A stretch of 64,000 nt of DNA from an uncultured Sphingomonas sp. (GTDB taxonomy: Bacteria > Pseudomonadota > Alphaproteobacteria > Sphingomonadales > Sphingomonadaceae), in assembly GCF_946478955.1 (NCBI RefSeq), contig NZ_CAMLDL010000002.1, positions 1-64,000 of the forward strand, given 5' to 3'. Numbering within the stretch: position 1 is the first letter of the stretch; the number at the start of each line of letters is the position of its first letter. Shown here in pieces: positions 1-12,238 of this stretch. The translations under genes and the position numbers were made by a program. The notes below the pieces were generated by a model. The model made no database searches and was not told where the DNA came from. It saw nothing but the letters and a program-made list of their open reading frames with translations.

Positions 1-4
1 TTGG

Positions 5-81
<77 letters not shown>

Positions 82-153
82 GACATCTTTCCCTATGAAA
101 ACGCAGCCCGTTCGACGGTCTGCTCATCCCCCGGATGGTCGGCTGCGTCTCAC

Positions 154-206
154 CTCGTCAGGTTCATAACCTGAAGGTCGAGGTTCAAATCCTACCTCCA
201 CAACCA
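154..206 (+). pseudogene. 3' fragment of a second tRNA-fMet
   Basis: This segment repeats the upstream fMet tRNA from the anticodon stem to the terminal CCA with only a few substitutions and one deleted base in the variable/T-stem region. The 5' acceptor strand and D-arm are missing: the bases before 154 do not pair with the 3' acceptor strand. It keeps the CAT anticodon loop (TTCATAA) but cannot fold into a full tRNA. It is best read as the remnant of a tandem tRNA duplication. Confidence 0.8.
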
Positions 207-213
207 AATATTA

Positions 214-237
214 GCCGTCCTTAGGGGCGGCTTTTTT
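214..237 (+). terminator. Intrinsic terminator of the tRNA unit
   Basis: A 7-bp stem GCCGTCC / GGGCGGC (one G-T pair) with loop TTAG is followed by TTTTTTA. It lies just after the tRNA fragment and before katG, so it separates the tRNA transcript from katG. Confidence 0.85.
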
Positions 238-318
238 ATTGCCTGCGATTTATTAATCGATGCAATCAATCTTACTTAACGATCATAATCGTTTCACCCG
301 ATTTGCATCTCCCTCTAG

Positions 319-2553
<2,235 letters not shown>

Positions 2554-2574
2554 CCTTATTAAGTTGCCCCCCGA

Positions 2575-2612
2575 AGGGCCGTCGGACCATTACCGGTTCG
2601 GCGGCCCTTTTC
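2575..2612. terminator. Bidirectional terminator between katG and the hutG-like gene
   Basis: A hairpin of about 13 bp, GGGCCG... pairing with ...CGGCCC with two wobble pairs and loop ATTA, is followed by TTTT on the plus strand. It lies between the convergent ends of katG and the gene ending at 2613. Confidence 0.7.
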
Positions 2613-3515
2613 CTATGGCTGACGCTGTTCGAACCCGACCAAGCATTCGGCGACCCACCGCGCCGCCGTCAACGCGCTTAGGTCCGAGCTGTCGAGTGGC
2701 GGGTCCCATTCTGTAAGGTCTATCAACTTCACCTTTGGCGAGGACGCAAGCGCGCGCACGGCAGCGAAAAAATCATGGGCGGGCATGCCGGCGGGCCGGG
2801 CGCCGGGCGCGCCGGGGAACTGGGCACGGTCAATAACATCGATGTCGCAATCAATGACGATCGCATCGCAATGAGCCACATGCGCAAGCGCCGTGCTGAT
2901 CGCGCTGTCGATCCCTAAGCGCCGAACCTGCTCCAGCGTAATGACCAGATGACCGCCCGCGACCGCGTCGCGATGCATGTCCGCGCTATTGGCGAAGCTG
3001 GCGAGGCCAACCTGGGCGACATTCCTTCCCGGCAGCCCATCTTCACGCAGCGCCCGCACCGGATTGCCGTTACCGAGCCCATCGGCAAGATCGCGCATGT
3101 CAAAATGGGCGTCGAGCGTGATCAGGCCAATCCTGTTGATTGGCAGGTCTAGGGCGCGGGCCACGGCATGAACGGCTGGCCTGGTCACCGCGTTATTGCC
3201 GCCAACGAGTAGCGTCAGTGCATGGCGCCGCACACTCTCGGTCGCTGCCAATGTGATCGGTCCGGTGGCCTCCTCTATGGAAAGACCTGCGATGGGGACG
3301 TCGCCATGGTCGGCAATGGCGCTCGAAATTTCTTTCCCCGTCTCAACATCATAGAGGCCAATTCGGCGCAGCGTTGCGCGCAGTGTCGGCGGCGCGAGGT
3401 CGCAGCGCCCGGGCGTCACCGATCCGGCGGCGAGTGGTGCGCCGACCATGCCAACAGGCGTCTCGGCATCTTTGGGGGAGAGGAGATCGGAAAGATTGGG
3501 CCAGGTGCTTCGCAT
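2613..3515 (-). CDS. hutG: Arginase-family hydrolase, probable formimidoylglutamase-like HutG
   Basis: This 300-residue protein is a member of the ureohydrolase superfamily (arginase, agmatinase, formimidoylglutamase). The manganese motifs LDAHFDMRD and DCDIDVID are present. The first motif, normally GGDH or GGGH, reads GGNN (GGNNAVTRP), so the usual His ligand is Asn. Position divergent from hutI in a hut cluster argues for the last step, hydrolysis of N-formimidoyl-glutamate to glutamate. The start codons of this gene and hutI are only 40 bp apart, so any promoters for both must overlap. Exact substrate and whether the site is mono- or dinuclear are inference; an inactive or altered-specificity homologue is the alternative. 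Confidence 0.75.
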   Translation of the reverse strand: MRSTWPNLSDLLSPKDAETPVGMVGAPLAAGSVTPGRCDLAPPTLRATLRRIGLYDVETGKEISSAIADHGDVPIAGLSIEEATGPITLAATESVRRHALTLLVGGNNAVTRPAVHAVARALDLPINRIGLITLDAHFDMRDLADGLGNGNPVRALREDGLPGRNVAQVGLASFANSADMHRDAVAGGHLVITLEQVRRLGIDSAISTALAHVAHCDAIVIDCDIDVIDRAQFPGAPGARPAGMPAHDFFAAVRALASSPKVKLIDLTEWDPPLDSSDLSALTAARWVAECLVGFEQRQP

Positions 3516-3555
3516 CTGCTTGACCTAGCAGCTTCAGGCGGCGATTCCACATCCC

Positions 3556-4773
3556 ATGTGGGACAAGCTGATCACCGACTGCCATGTCGCAACCATGGTG
3601 CCCTCGCCGGGTAATCCGCTCGGCATTTTCCCGAACGCCGCCATCGGCATTGACGGCGGGCGGATTGTTCGGGTCGGCAAGCGGACCGAGCTGGCAGGGT
3701 TCCGGTACAAGGAAGTCGTGGCACTCGGCGGCGCTTATGTGACGCCGGGGCTTGTCGATTGCCACACGCACCTCGTCTTCGGCGGCACGCGGGCGAACGA
3801 ACATGCGATGCGCCGCGCCGGCGCGACCTATGAGGAAATCGCCAAGGCAGGCGGCGGCATCATGTCGACCGTCCTCGCCACGCGTGCGGCGAGCGCAGAC
3901 CAGCTTCGCGACCAGGCCCGCCGCCGCCTCCACGCGCTGATGGCTGGCGGGGTGACGACGGTGGAGATCAAGTCGGGTTACGGTCTCGATACCGCGTCGG
4001 AACTGCACCTGCTCAACACGGCGAAGGCAATTGGCCGGGATGAGCCGGTGCGGATTGTCCCGACCCTGCTCGCCGCGCACGCGCTGCCGCCCGAGGCCAA
4101 GGAAGGCCCTGCGCGCGAAGCCTTTGTGAAGATGATCGTCGAGGAGATGATCCCGGCGGTTGCCAAGGCCGGCGTCGCAACCAGCGTTGATGCCTTTGTC
4201 GAAACCATCGCCTTCACTCCTGCAGAGGTGGAGCGGGTGTTCACCGCCGCGCTCGCCAACGGCCTGCCGGTGCGTGTCCATGCCGAGCAGCTCTCGAACC
4301 AGAAGGGCACCGAGCTCGCCGCCCGCTACAAAGCACTCTCCGCCGACCATCTCGAATATCTCGATGCGGCCGGGGCGAAGGCGATGGCGGCGGCGGGGAT
4401 GGTCGCGGTGCTGCTGCCCGGCGCTTTCTATGCACTCAACGAAACGAGGAAGCCGCCGGTCCAATTGCTGCGCGACCATGGCGTTCCTATCGCCATCGCC
4501 ACCGACGCTAACCCCGGCACCTCGCCGGTGCTGAATCCGCAGCTGATAATGAACATGGCCTGCACCCTGTTCGGCCTGACGCCCAAAGAAGCCATCGCGG
4601 GAATGACCGTCAACGCCGCCCGCGCCCTCGGCCTCGCCCATGACATCGGCACGGTGGAGGCAGGCAAAGCCGCCGACCTCTGCGCCTGGCGCGTCGATGA
4701 CCTCAGCGAGCTGGGGTACTGGGTGGGAATGCCGGGGCCGGAACGAAGGTTCTTTGCGGGGGTGGAAGACTAG
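3556..4773 (+). CDS. hutI: Imidazolonepropionase HutI
   Basis: A 405-residue cytoplasmic metal-dependent amidohydrolase that opens imidazolonepropionate to N-formimidoyl-L-glutamate, step three of histidine degradation. The metal-binding His-x-His is at residues 70-72 in DCHTHLVFGG; further ligand and catalytic motifs are seen in VHAEQLSN and IATDANPGTSP. Length is typical. The ATG follows a 40-bp spacer from the divergent hutG-like start. Two opposite-strand unknown genes separate it from hutU, so it is probably not co-transcribed with hutUH as a simple operon. Confidence 0.95.
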   Translation: MWDKLITDCHVATMVPSPGNPLGIFPNAAIGIDGGRIVRVGKRTELAGFRYKEVVALGGAYVTPGLVDCHTHLVFGGTRANEHAMRRAGATYEEIAKAGGGIMSTVLATRAASADQLRDQARRRLHALMAGGVTTVEIKSGYGLDTASELHLLNTAKAIGRDEPVRIVPTLLAAHALPPEAKEGPAREAFVKMIVEEMIPAVAKAGVATSVDAFVETIAFTPAEVERVFTAALANGLPVRVHAEQLSNQKGTELAARYKALSADHLEYLDAAGAKAMAAAGMVAVLLPGAFYALNETRKPPVQLLRDHGVPIAIATDANPGTSPVLNPQLIMNMACTLFGLTPKEAIAGMTVNAARALGLAHDIGTVEAGKAADLCAWRVDDLSELGYWVGMPGPERRFFAGVED

Positions 4774-4791
4774 ATTTTGTGGCGTCGCCGT

Positions 4792-5139
4792 TCAGAACCA
4801 CGCTCGGATAGCGTTGCCGCGTTCGCCCCAGAAAAGGAACCATTTCCCCGCCGATTGAGCGATGTCCAACTGGTCCTCGAAGGGCGTCGAGCTCGGCGAC
4901 TTCGATCTTCCGCCGAATCCAAAGAGGCCGCGACGATGGCTTGGTGGATGAGCAGCAGCTTGTTCAGCTGCTGCTAGAAGGTCGCGGCCATACTCGATCG
5001 CAGCTTCCGGAAACCGATTATCCCAAGCCTCCAGCATCAGCTCTTTCGAAAGGACGTCGCCGCATTCGTCAAGGAACGCACCACGGAAACTAGTCTCGTC
5101 GACGCCTTCGTAAAGGCCCGCATGATTATACTTTGGCAC
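4792..5139 (-). CDS. Unknown 115-residue protein
   Basis: I do not recognise a family. The protein is soluble, rich in acidic and aromatic residues, with an internal low-complexity basic segment (HPPSHRRGLFGFGGRSKS) near residue 68 and a C-terminus WFLFWGERGNAIRAWF. It follows the unknown gene at 5167-5481 on the same strand with a 27-bp gap, so the two look like a small operon. Both lie antisense inside the hut cluster, and nothing links them to histidine metabolism. A cargo pair inserted between hutI and hutU is the simplest reading. Confidence 0.55.
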   Translation of the reverse strand: MPKYNHAGLYEGVDETSFRGAFLDECGDVLSKELMLEAWDNRFPEAAIEYGRDLLAAAEQAAAHPPSHRRGLFGFGGRSKSPSSTPFEDQLDIAQSAGKWFLFWGERGNAIRAWF

Positions 5140-5166
5140 GCCATCGCTCTCAACAAGTCGAAGTAC

Positions 5167-5481
5167 CTAGTAGCCGTATGCGTCGGAAAGGACCTTCGCG
5201 ATCTTCTCCGGCGTGTCGGCGCCGCTTGCTTTCACAATCCATTCGTCAGCTTTGCGATCAAAACCGACGCGCGGTGCGCCAAGTTCTTCGTAGGGAGGGA
5301 TAATAATTTCGTCACCTTCAATCGGCGTTCCGTTGAACGAACGCTCTAGAATTGCGCGCCAATCAGCCTCGGCCCCAAGTTTGGGGCGGCCTTCGACGAC
5401 AAGATCAAGTCCCACGTTCTCCGCTCCAGTCCAAATTGGTTGCCGTGCTGTGACGTAAACTGAAATCTTCTTATCCGTCAC
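5167..5481 (-). CDS. Unknown 104-residue protein with start inside a repeat
   Basis: No family recognised. The sequence is acidic and looks like a compact soluble domain (IPPYEELGAPRVGFDRKADE near the middle). The only upstream start is a GTG at 5481, which lies inside the palindromic repeat at 5475-5500; a GTG at the codon after GAEN, about 22 residues in, is the alternative. So the first residues may be contributed by the repeat. It precedes the 115-residue unknown gene on the same strand and probably forms an operon with it. Confidence 0.5.
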   Translation of the reverse strand: MTDKKISVYVTARQPIWTGAENVGLDLVVEGRPKLGAEADWRAILERSFNGTPIEGDEIIIPPYEELGAPRVGFDRKADEWIVKASGADTPEKIAKVLSDAYGY

Positions 5482-5562
5482 CCTGAACTTGTTTCAGGGT
5501 CTATTTTCGTGAAAGGCACCAACCACACAAAAATGGATGCTGAAACAAGTTCAGCATGACGG
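5475..5562. repeat. Pair of inverted REP-like palindromes
   Basis: Two 27-bp copies (5475-5501 and 5536-5562) lie in opposite orientation, identical at 23 of 27 positions. Each is itself a hairpin: ACCCTGAA-CTTGT-TTCAGGGT and ATGCTGAA-ACAAG-TTCAGCAT. The differences between copies are compensatory, so both stems stay perfectly paired. The second copy read through in frame gives MLKQVQHDG, a common false N-terminus in sphingomonad annotations. It sits between the unknown gene pair and hutU. Confidence 0.85.
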
Positions 5563-5572
5563 AGCAGTGCGC

Positions 5573-7239
<1,667 letters not shown>

Positions 7240-7240
<1 letters not shown>

Positions 7241-8745
7241 TGCTGATCCTCAATCCTGAGTCCATCACGCTTTCCACTCTTCGCGAGCTTTGGAACGGCG
7301 CGGCTTGCAAGCTCGACGATGCGAGCATGGACCGCGTCCGCGCGTCCGCCGCGTCGGTTCAGCGGATCGTCGCGGGCGGTGAGACCGTTTATGGGGTGAA
7401 TACGGGTTTCGGCCTCCTCGCCAACACCCGAATTCCGGCGGACCGGCTGGCGGAACTCCAGCGCAACCTCATCCTGTCGCACAGCTGCGGTCTTGGTGAA
7501 CCACTGCCGCGCCATGTGGTTCGGTTGATGGTCGTGCTCAAGCTGCTCGGCCTCGGCCGGGGTTATTCGGGCGTGCGCCCGGTTGTAATGGACGCACTCC
7601 AGGCGCTACTCGACCATGATGCGATGCCGCTAATCCCGTCACAGGGCAGCGTGGGCGCCAGCGGCGATCTTGCGCCGCTGGCGCACATGATCTCGGCGCT
7701 CCTCGGCGAGGGTAAAATTGATGTCGCCGGTGAGATACTGCCTGCCAAGCAGGCGCTGTCGAAAATCGGGCTAGACCTGTTGCAACTCGGCCCGAAAGAG
7801 GGGCTAGCCCTCATCAACGGCACCCAGGCCTCAACCGCCATTGCGCTCGATGCGCTGTTCCAGGCGGAGCGGGTGTTCGGGGCGGCAATTAAGGCCGGCG
7901 CCTTGTCAGTCGATGCCCTTAAAGGCTCAATCAAGCCGTTCGATCCGCGAATTTCGGCGGTGCGCGGTCAGCCCGGACAAATTCGCGTTGCAGAGGCAAT
8001 TCGTGACCTGCTGCAAGGATCGCCCATCCTCGAGAGCCACGGCACCGCCTGCAACAAGGTACAGGATCCCTACAGCTTCCGCTGCCAGCCACAGGTGATG
8101 GGGGCGGCGTTAGATTTACTCGTCAATGCCGCCCGGACGCTGGAGATTGAGGCATCGGCCGTGACCGATAATCCGGTGGTGTTTGAGGATGAAGACATCG
8201 CGATCAGCGGCGGCAATTTCCATGCGCAGCCGGTAGCGTTTGCCGCCGACATGATTTCAATGGCGGTGTGTGAAGTTGGCTCGCTTTCCGAGCGGCGCAC
8301 AAGCGTGCTCGTCGATCCGAAGATGAGCGGTTTGCCCGCCTTTCTTACCGACGACGGCGGGGTAAATTCGGGCCTGATGATCCCGCAGGTTACGGCGGCC
8401 GCACTGACAAGCGAAAACAAGGTCATGGCCTTTCCGGCCAGCGTCGATTCCATCCCGACAAGCGCGGGGCAGGAGGACCATGTGTCGATGGCCCCCATTG
8501 CCGCCCGGAAAGCAGCCGCAATCGCGAAAAATGCGGCCGGGATTATCGCGGTTGAATTGATCGCCGCAGCGCAAGGGGCCGACTATCATGCGCCGCTGAC
8601 GACTTCAGACAAGTTGCAGGACGTGCACGCCAAGGTACGCCGCCTGTCGCCGCACCTTGATTCGGACCGCTACTGGGCCGATGAAATGGGCGCGCTGCAG
8701 ACGGCTATTTTGGATGGCGCCTTTGCGGATAAACGCTGGCTTTAA
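7240..8745 (+). CDS. hutH: Histidine ammonia-lyase HutH
   Basis: A 501-residue lyase that removes ammonia from L-histidine to give urocanate, the first step of the pathway. The Ala140-Ser141-Gly142 tripeptide in GSVGASGDLAP cyclises to the MIO electrophile. The ATG overlaps the hutU stop (ATGA). The stop overlaps by four bases the stop of the convergent DUF2147 gene. Length and motifs are normal. No hutC repressor or transporter gene is in the window. Confidence 0.97.
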
Positions 8746-9152
8746 CTGACGCGGGTCCAGCGCTGTTCCTTGCAGATCATGCCGGCAATCGCGCAGCCCT
8801 TCACAACAATGGTGTTGGCGTTGACCATGCGCAGGGTGCCGGTGGCGTGCATTTTCCGCTTCGGCAGGAAGACCCGGCCGACCCAACCACCCTTGCCGTC
8901 GGGCTTGAATCCGCTCAGCAGGTCTCGGCCGACGATGTTTGGCGTGCCAGCCTCAGCCGCGTCTTTCTTGACCTTGGCGCTGGCGCTGACGACGCGCCCG
9001 CACCAGGCGGGGCCGCACGGTGACATATCAATCACCACATTGCGTTTGGGATTGGTCCATTGTCCGTCGATCGGCGTCGCGGCGGCGAGCGGCGCAAGCG
9101 GCAGCACGGCTACCGCAAGGCCCATCAATACAGGTGCAAATTTGGTCATCAT
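8742..9152 (-). CDS. Exported DUF2147-family protein
   Basis: A 136-residue protein with a clear signal peptide (MTKFAPVLMGLAVAVLPLA ending AAA) and a DUF2147-like body: a GQWTNPKRNVVIDM start and a C-terminal GCAIAGMICKEQRWTRV. Two ATG codons are adjacent (9152 and 9149); the longer open frame upstream lacks homologous character. Four cysteines suggest periplasmic disulfides. It is convergent with hutH. The molecular role of DUF2147 proteins is not established. Confidence 0.8.
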   Translation of the reverse strand: MMTKFAPVLMGLAVAVLPLAPLAAATPIDGQWTNPKRNVVIDMSPCGPAWCGRVVSASAKVKKDAAEAGTPNIVGRDLLSGFKPDGKGGWVGRVFLPKRKMHATGTLRMVNANTIVVKGCAIAGMICKEQRWTRVS

Positions 9153-9304
9153 GAACGCTTTACTAGCCAGTTTTTGTGGCTGAATTGGTGCACTCAGATT
9201 GCACGGACCTGAACAAAGATCATCGCAAACGCAGAAAACCGGCAGAAATCTGCCGTTGTTCGGTTTCCTAGGATTCATGTCGACCGGGCTTTTGAGCCAT
9301 ACAA

Positions 9305-9332
9305 CGCGCGAATCGGTGCCCCGATTCGCGCG
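9305..9332. terminator. Perfect 12-bp hairpin downstream of the ArsR-type gene
   Basis: CGCGCGAATCGG pairs perfectly with CCGATTCGCGCG around the loop TGCC. It begins ten bases past the stop of the minus-strand regulator. There is no strong T-run on either side, so it is a weak terminator or an mRNA 3'-end stabiliser. Confidence 0.55.
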
Positions 9333-9342
9333 CTGAGCTTAT

Positions 9343-9663
9343 TTAGCCGTTCGGTCGGTAAATCTCACAAAGGGCATGCAGCAGGCGCAGCGCACTATCG
9401 TCGCAAATCCGGTAATAGATCGTCTGCGCGTCGCGGCGGGTGCCCAAAACGCCTTCCTCTCGCAATTTTGCCAGATGCTGTGACGTTGCCGACTGCGCAA
9501 GCTGGATCGTGTCAGACAGTTCTGACACCGAGCATTCGCCTTCCAACAGGCGGCACATGATTAGAAGGCGCTGCTGATTGGCCAGCAGCCGAAGCATCCG
9601 CGATGCACGAAAAGCACTAACTTTCAGGACCAGGATATCCCTGGTCGGAAACGGCGCGTTCAT
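9343..9663 (-). CDS. ArsR/SmtB-family regulator with a SqrR/BigR-like cysteine pair
   Basis: A 106-residue winged-helix repressor. The recognition helix region is SATSQHLAKLREEG and the wing is TRRDAQTIYYRI, a form shared with the sulfide/persulfide sensors BigR and SqrR. Cys37 (IMCRLL, helix 2) and Cys99 (HALCEIY, last helix) fall where those sensors carry their redox pair; Cys44 and Cys87 are extra. The next gene on this strand encodes a rhodanese-domain tRNA hydroxylase, but about 390 bp separate them. An 8-bp palindrome ATTCGAAT at 9705-9712 in the upstream region could be part of an operator. Persulfide sensing is inference. Confidence 0.85.
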   Translation of the reverse strand: MNAPFPTRDILVLKVSAFRASRMLRLLANQQRLLIMCRLLEGECSVSELSDTIQLAQSATSQHLAKLREEGVLGTRRDAQTIYYRICDDSALRLLHALCEIYRPNG

Positions 9664-10055
9664 ATCCCTGACTCCCCGAAGTCAGTTGGTGGATCCTATA
9701 CGCAATTCGAATCGAGCCACTTGGCGGGAGTGCGCACCCATCCGCCCAGTCGTTGGAAGCCGCCGCACCCCGTACACTGGAGGCCGCCAAAAACAGGCGC
9801 CCAATATCAGTTGAGCCCCCTCATTGGCAAGTCGTGGCAGTTTCTGAGGGCCGGGCATTTCGACAGATGGCGGGGTGGGAACCCTGCGCGCCCGGCAAAA
9901 ACAAGCGCGCGAGGTTGCTGCAAAAGTCGGCGCCGATCCGCCATGATGACCTTTACGGTTCCAACATCGGACGAAAAATGGCGTACAAAATGGCTGAGGC
10001 GGACGGGCACCGCGCGGCCATAATCTGGCGATATTCCGATCAGGTCGGGGTCGCT
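9664..10055. other. 392-bp region without a convincing gene
   Basis: The region lies between the ArsR-type regulator and the end of trhO, both on the minus strand. Open frames here are only shadows with no start signal or recognisable composition. It holds the upstream region of the regulator, including the palindrome ATTCGAAT at 9705-9712. No hairpin terminator or RNA gene is recognised. Confidence 0.5.
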
Positions 10056-11027
10056 CTAATCGCGTTCAGTTTGATCGGCGCGCGTTGCGCCGACATGGCG
10101 ACGACCTTTTTTCAGCGCCAGGGCCTCCTGGCGAACGCGCTCCCTGTACGATGCGCGCTGGTCGTCGGTGCGCGACGGATAGCATGCACCGCAACTCACC
10201 CCCTCTTCATATTGCGGCGATTTGGTGTCTTGCGGGCTCAATGGCTTTCGGCAGGCGCGACACAGGCTATGTGTCCCGCGCTTCAAGCCGTGTCCAATCG
10301 CAACCCGCTCATCAAATACAAAGCATTCGCCTTGCCACAGGCTTTCCTCTTCGGGCACCTGCTGCAGATAATTCAATATGCCACCCTTCAGGTGATAGAC
10401 ATCCTCTACGCCTTCCTGCTTAAGGAAAGCGGTCGACTTCTCGCATCTTATGCCGCCCGTGCAGAACATCGCTACCCGAGGTTTTTCGCGGCCTTCGAAC
10501 AGCGTGTCTCGTACGCTTCGAAACCAGGCCGGGAAATCTCGAAAGCTTTGTGTGTCCGGATTGAGAGCGCCCGCGAAGGAGCCAACCGTGACTTCATAAT
10601 CGTTTCGCGTATCAATGATGATCGTATCCTGATCCGAAATCAGGGCGTTCCAGTCTTCGGGCGCAACGTAAAATCCGGCATTTTGAGCGGGATCTAAATT
10701 GGCTTCGCCCATTGTAACGATTTCCCGCTTGATGCGGACCTTCATCCGATGGAATGGCATTTCCACGGCATCCGAATAATTCACGTTTAGATCGGCGCAT
10801 CCGTCCAATCCCCGAATGAACGCCAACACGGCGGCGATCCGCTCAAAAGATCCGGCAATCGTTCCATTAATCCCCTCGGGCGCGATTAGCAGGGTGCCGC
10901 GTATATCCTGAGCGCGGCAGACATGATCAACCGATGCGCGTATCGCCTCACAATCCGCGAAAGGCGCAAAGCAATATAGGGCGGCGACGGTAAGATTGGG
11001 GACGTTGTCCATAATAGTGTCATTCAT
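10056..11027 (-). CDS. trhO: Rhodanese-domain tRNA uridine(34) hydroxylase TrhO
   Basis: This 323-residue member of the YceA/TrhO family uses oxygen to form 5-hydroxyuridine at the wobble position of tRNAs. An N-terminal acylphosphatase-like domain (PEGINGTIAG) precedes a rhodanese domain with the active-site Cys in FCTGGIRCEKS and a Cys-rich C-terminus (CRACRKPL, SCGACYP) likely to bind zinc. The frame stays open further upstream, but that part is the complement of tRNA-Ser, so the ATG at 11027 (MNDTIMDN) is preferred; 11012 is an alternative. Confidence 0.92.
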   Translation of the reverse strand: MNDTIMDNVPNLTVAALYCFAPFADCEAIRASVDHVCRAQDIRGTLLIAPEGINGTIAGSFERIAAVLAFIRGLDGCADLNVNYSDAVEMPFHRMKVRIKREIVTMGEANLDPAQNAGFYVAPEDWNALISDQDTIIIDTRNDYEVTVGSFAGALNPDTQSFRDFPAWFRSVRDTLFEGREKPRVAMFCTGGIRCEKSTAFLKQEGVEDVYHLKGGILNYLQQVPEEESLWQGECFVFDERVAIGHGLKRGTHSLCRACRKPLSPQDTKSPQYEEGVSCGACYPSRTDDQRASYRERVRQEALALKKGRRHVGATRADQTERD

Positions 11028-11118
11028 CACAATGCCATAGCCCCAACGCAGCGGCGCGCCAGCCTCTAGAAGCGGATGGCTTTCACCGGCTAAAAGGACA
11101 TCACGACAGAAAATCCGG

Positions 11119-11209
11119 TGGCGGAGCGGGAGGGATTCGAACCCTCGATACGCTTTTGACGTATACTCACTTTCCAGGCGAGCGCCTTCGACCACTCGGC
11201 CACCGCTCC
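11119..11209 (-). tRNA. tRNA-Ser (GGA)
   Basis: A 91-nt class II tRNA with the long variable arm typical of serine tRNAs. The acceptor stem is GGAGCGG / CCGCTCC, the anticodon loop CTGGAAA contains GGA, the T-arm reads GAGGG-TTCGAAT-CCCTC, and CCA is encoded. It decodes UCC/UCU. It lies between trhO and the metalloprotease gene. Confidence 0.97.
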
Positions 11210-11297
11210 GCATGCGCTGGAAGTGGGCGCTGTAGAGGGGGATTCCTGTCACCGCAAGCTTGCCGCGCATGCCAAGTCGGCCCTATGCGTTTTTTCG

Positions 11298-11696
11298 ATG
11301 ACGCGCCGCTTTGACCTGCCCCCGACTTCCGCGGAGATTGAGGGAATCGCGCGCGCGGCGATAGAGACATTGCCGGAGCCATTTGCGGCCCATCTGAGCG
11401 CGATTGTCCTGCAGGTCGACGAATTTGCCGATGCGGCGCTGCTCGCCGAACTGGGGGTCGACGACCCGCTCGACCTCACCGGCGTTTATGAAGGGGTGCC
11501 AATCGGCGAACGGAGCGTCGATACCGTCGGCACCATGCCCGACCGGATCCGCCTGTTCCGGCGCGCGATCCTCGATGAATGGGTTGAGGAGGGCGAAGAA
11601 CTGGAACATCTCGTCCGCCACATATTGATCCACGAGGTCGGACATCATTTTGGTCTGTCCGATGACGACATGCACGCGCTGGAGGAGCAGGAATGA
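11298..11696 (+). CDS. Small zincin-like metallopeptidase
   Basis: A 132-residue protein of the DUF1025/minimal-zincin family with the zinc-protease signature HEVGHHFG near the C-terminus and acidic flanks (LSDDDMHALEEQE). The start at MTRRFDLP is chosen because the upstream frame runs back toward tRNA-Ser without homologous character. Its last codons overlap the ccmA start by four bases, so it is co-translated with the heme exporter genes. The substrate of this family is not known. Confidence 0.85.
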   Translation: MTRRFDLPPTSAEIEGIARAAIETLPEPFAAHLSAIVLQVDEFADAALLAELGVDDPLDLTGVYEGVPIGERSVDTVGTMPDRIRLFRRAILDEWVEEGEELEHLVRHILIHEVGHHFGLSDDDMHALEEQE

Positions 11697-12238
11697 CACT
11701 GCTTGCCGGCAGGGGTCTCGCGCTTGTCCGCGGCGGACGACTGCTGTTCGAGGACATCGACCTGTCGCTCGGCGCGGGCGAGGCGCTGCACATCACCGGT
11801 CCCAACGGTAGCGGCAAATCGAGCCTGATCCGCCTCGTGGCCGGCCTGCTCCACGCCAATGCCGGCACCATCGAACGGGGCGAGGCGGCATTGGCTGATG
11901 AAGCCATGGCACTGGACCGCGAATTGCCCCTTCGCCGCGCGCTTTCCTTCTGGAACGGATCCAGTCTCGACACTGCAATGGACGCGTTTGCGATTGCACA
12001 TCTTGCCGACATACCGGTGCGCATTCTGTCGACGGGCCAGCGCAAGCGCGCAGTGCTCGCGCGGGTCATGGCAAGCCGTGCGCCGCTCTGGCTGCTGGAT
12101 GAGCCAGTCAACGGGCTCGACCGGGATGGGGCGGAACGGCTGACGAAGGCGGTCATGGACCATCGGGCAAGCGGCGGCGCGGTGCTGGCCGCAAGCCATG
12201 TCCCACTCGGCGGCGACTGGCGGGAACTGGCCCTATGA
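11693..12238 (+). CDS. ccmA: Heme exporter ATPase CcmA
   Basis: A 181-residue ABC ATPase, compact as CcmA proteins are. Walker A is GPNGSGKSS near residue 39, the signature is STGQRKR, and Walker B is LWLLDEPVNGLD. With CcmB and CcmC it drives release of holo-CcmE during cytochrome c maturation (system I). It overlaps the metallopeptidase gene upstream and ccmB downstream. The remaining ccm genes (ccmC onward) are not here. Confidence 0.94.
   Translation: MTLLAGRGLALVRGGRLLFEDIDLSLGAGEALHITGPNGSGKSSLIRLVAGLLHANAGTIERGEAALADEAMALDRELPLRRALSFWNGSSLDTAMDAFAIAHLADIPVRILSTGQRKRAVLARVMASRAPLWLLDEPVNGLDRDGAERLTKAVMDHRASGGAVLAASHVPLGGDWRELAL

Noticed and set aside
3349..4641. A 430-codon open frame on the minus strand
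   Set aside because: Antisense to hutI; low-complexity Arg/Gly/His composition and no family motif.
5537..5572. Longer hutU start giving MLKQVQHDG
   Set aside because: These codons belong to a REP-like palindrome; [10 protein letters not shown] at 5573 is the family-like start.
9753..10697. A 314-codon plus-strand frame
   Set aside because: Mostly antisense to trhO, no ribosome site and no recognisable domain.
11028..11270. N-terminal extension of trhO
   Set aside because: The extra residues are a translation of the tRNA-Ser gene on the same strand.
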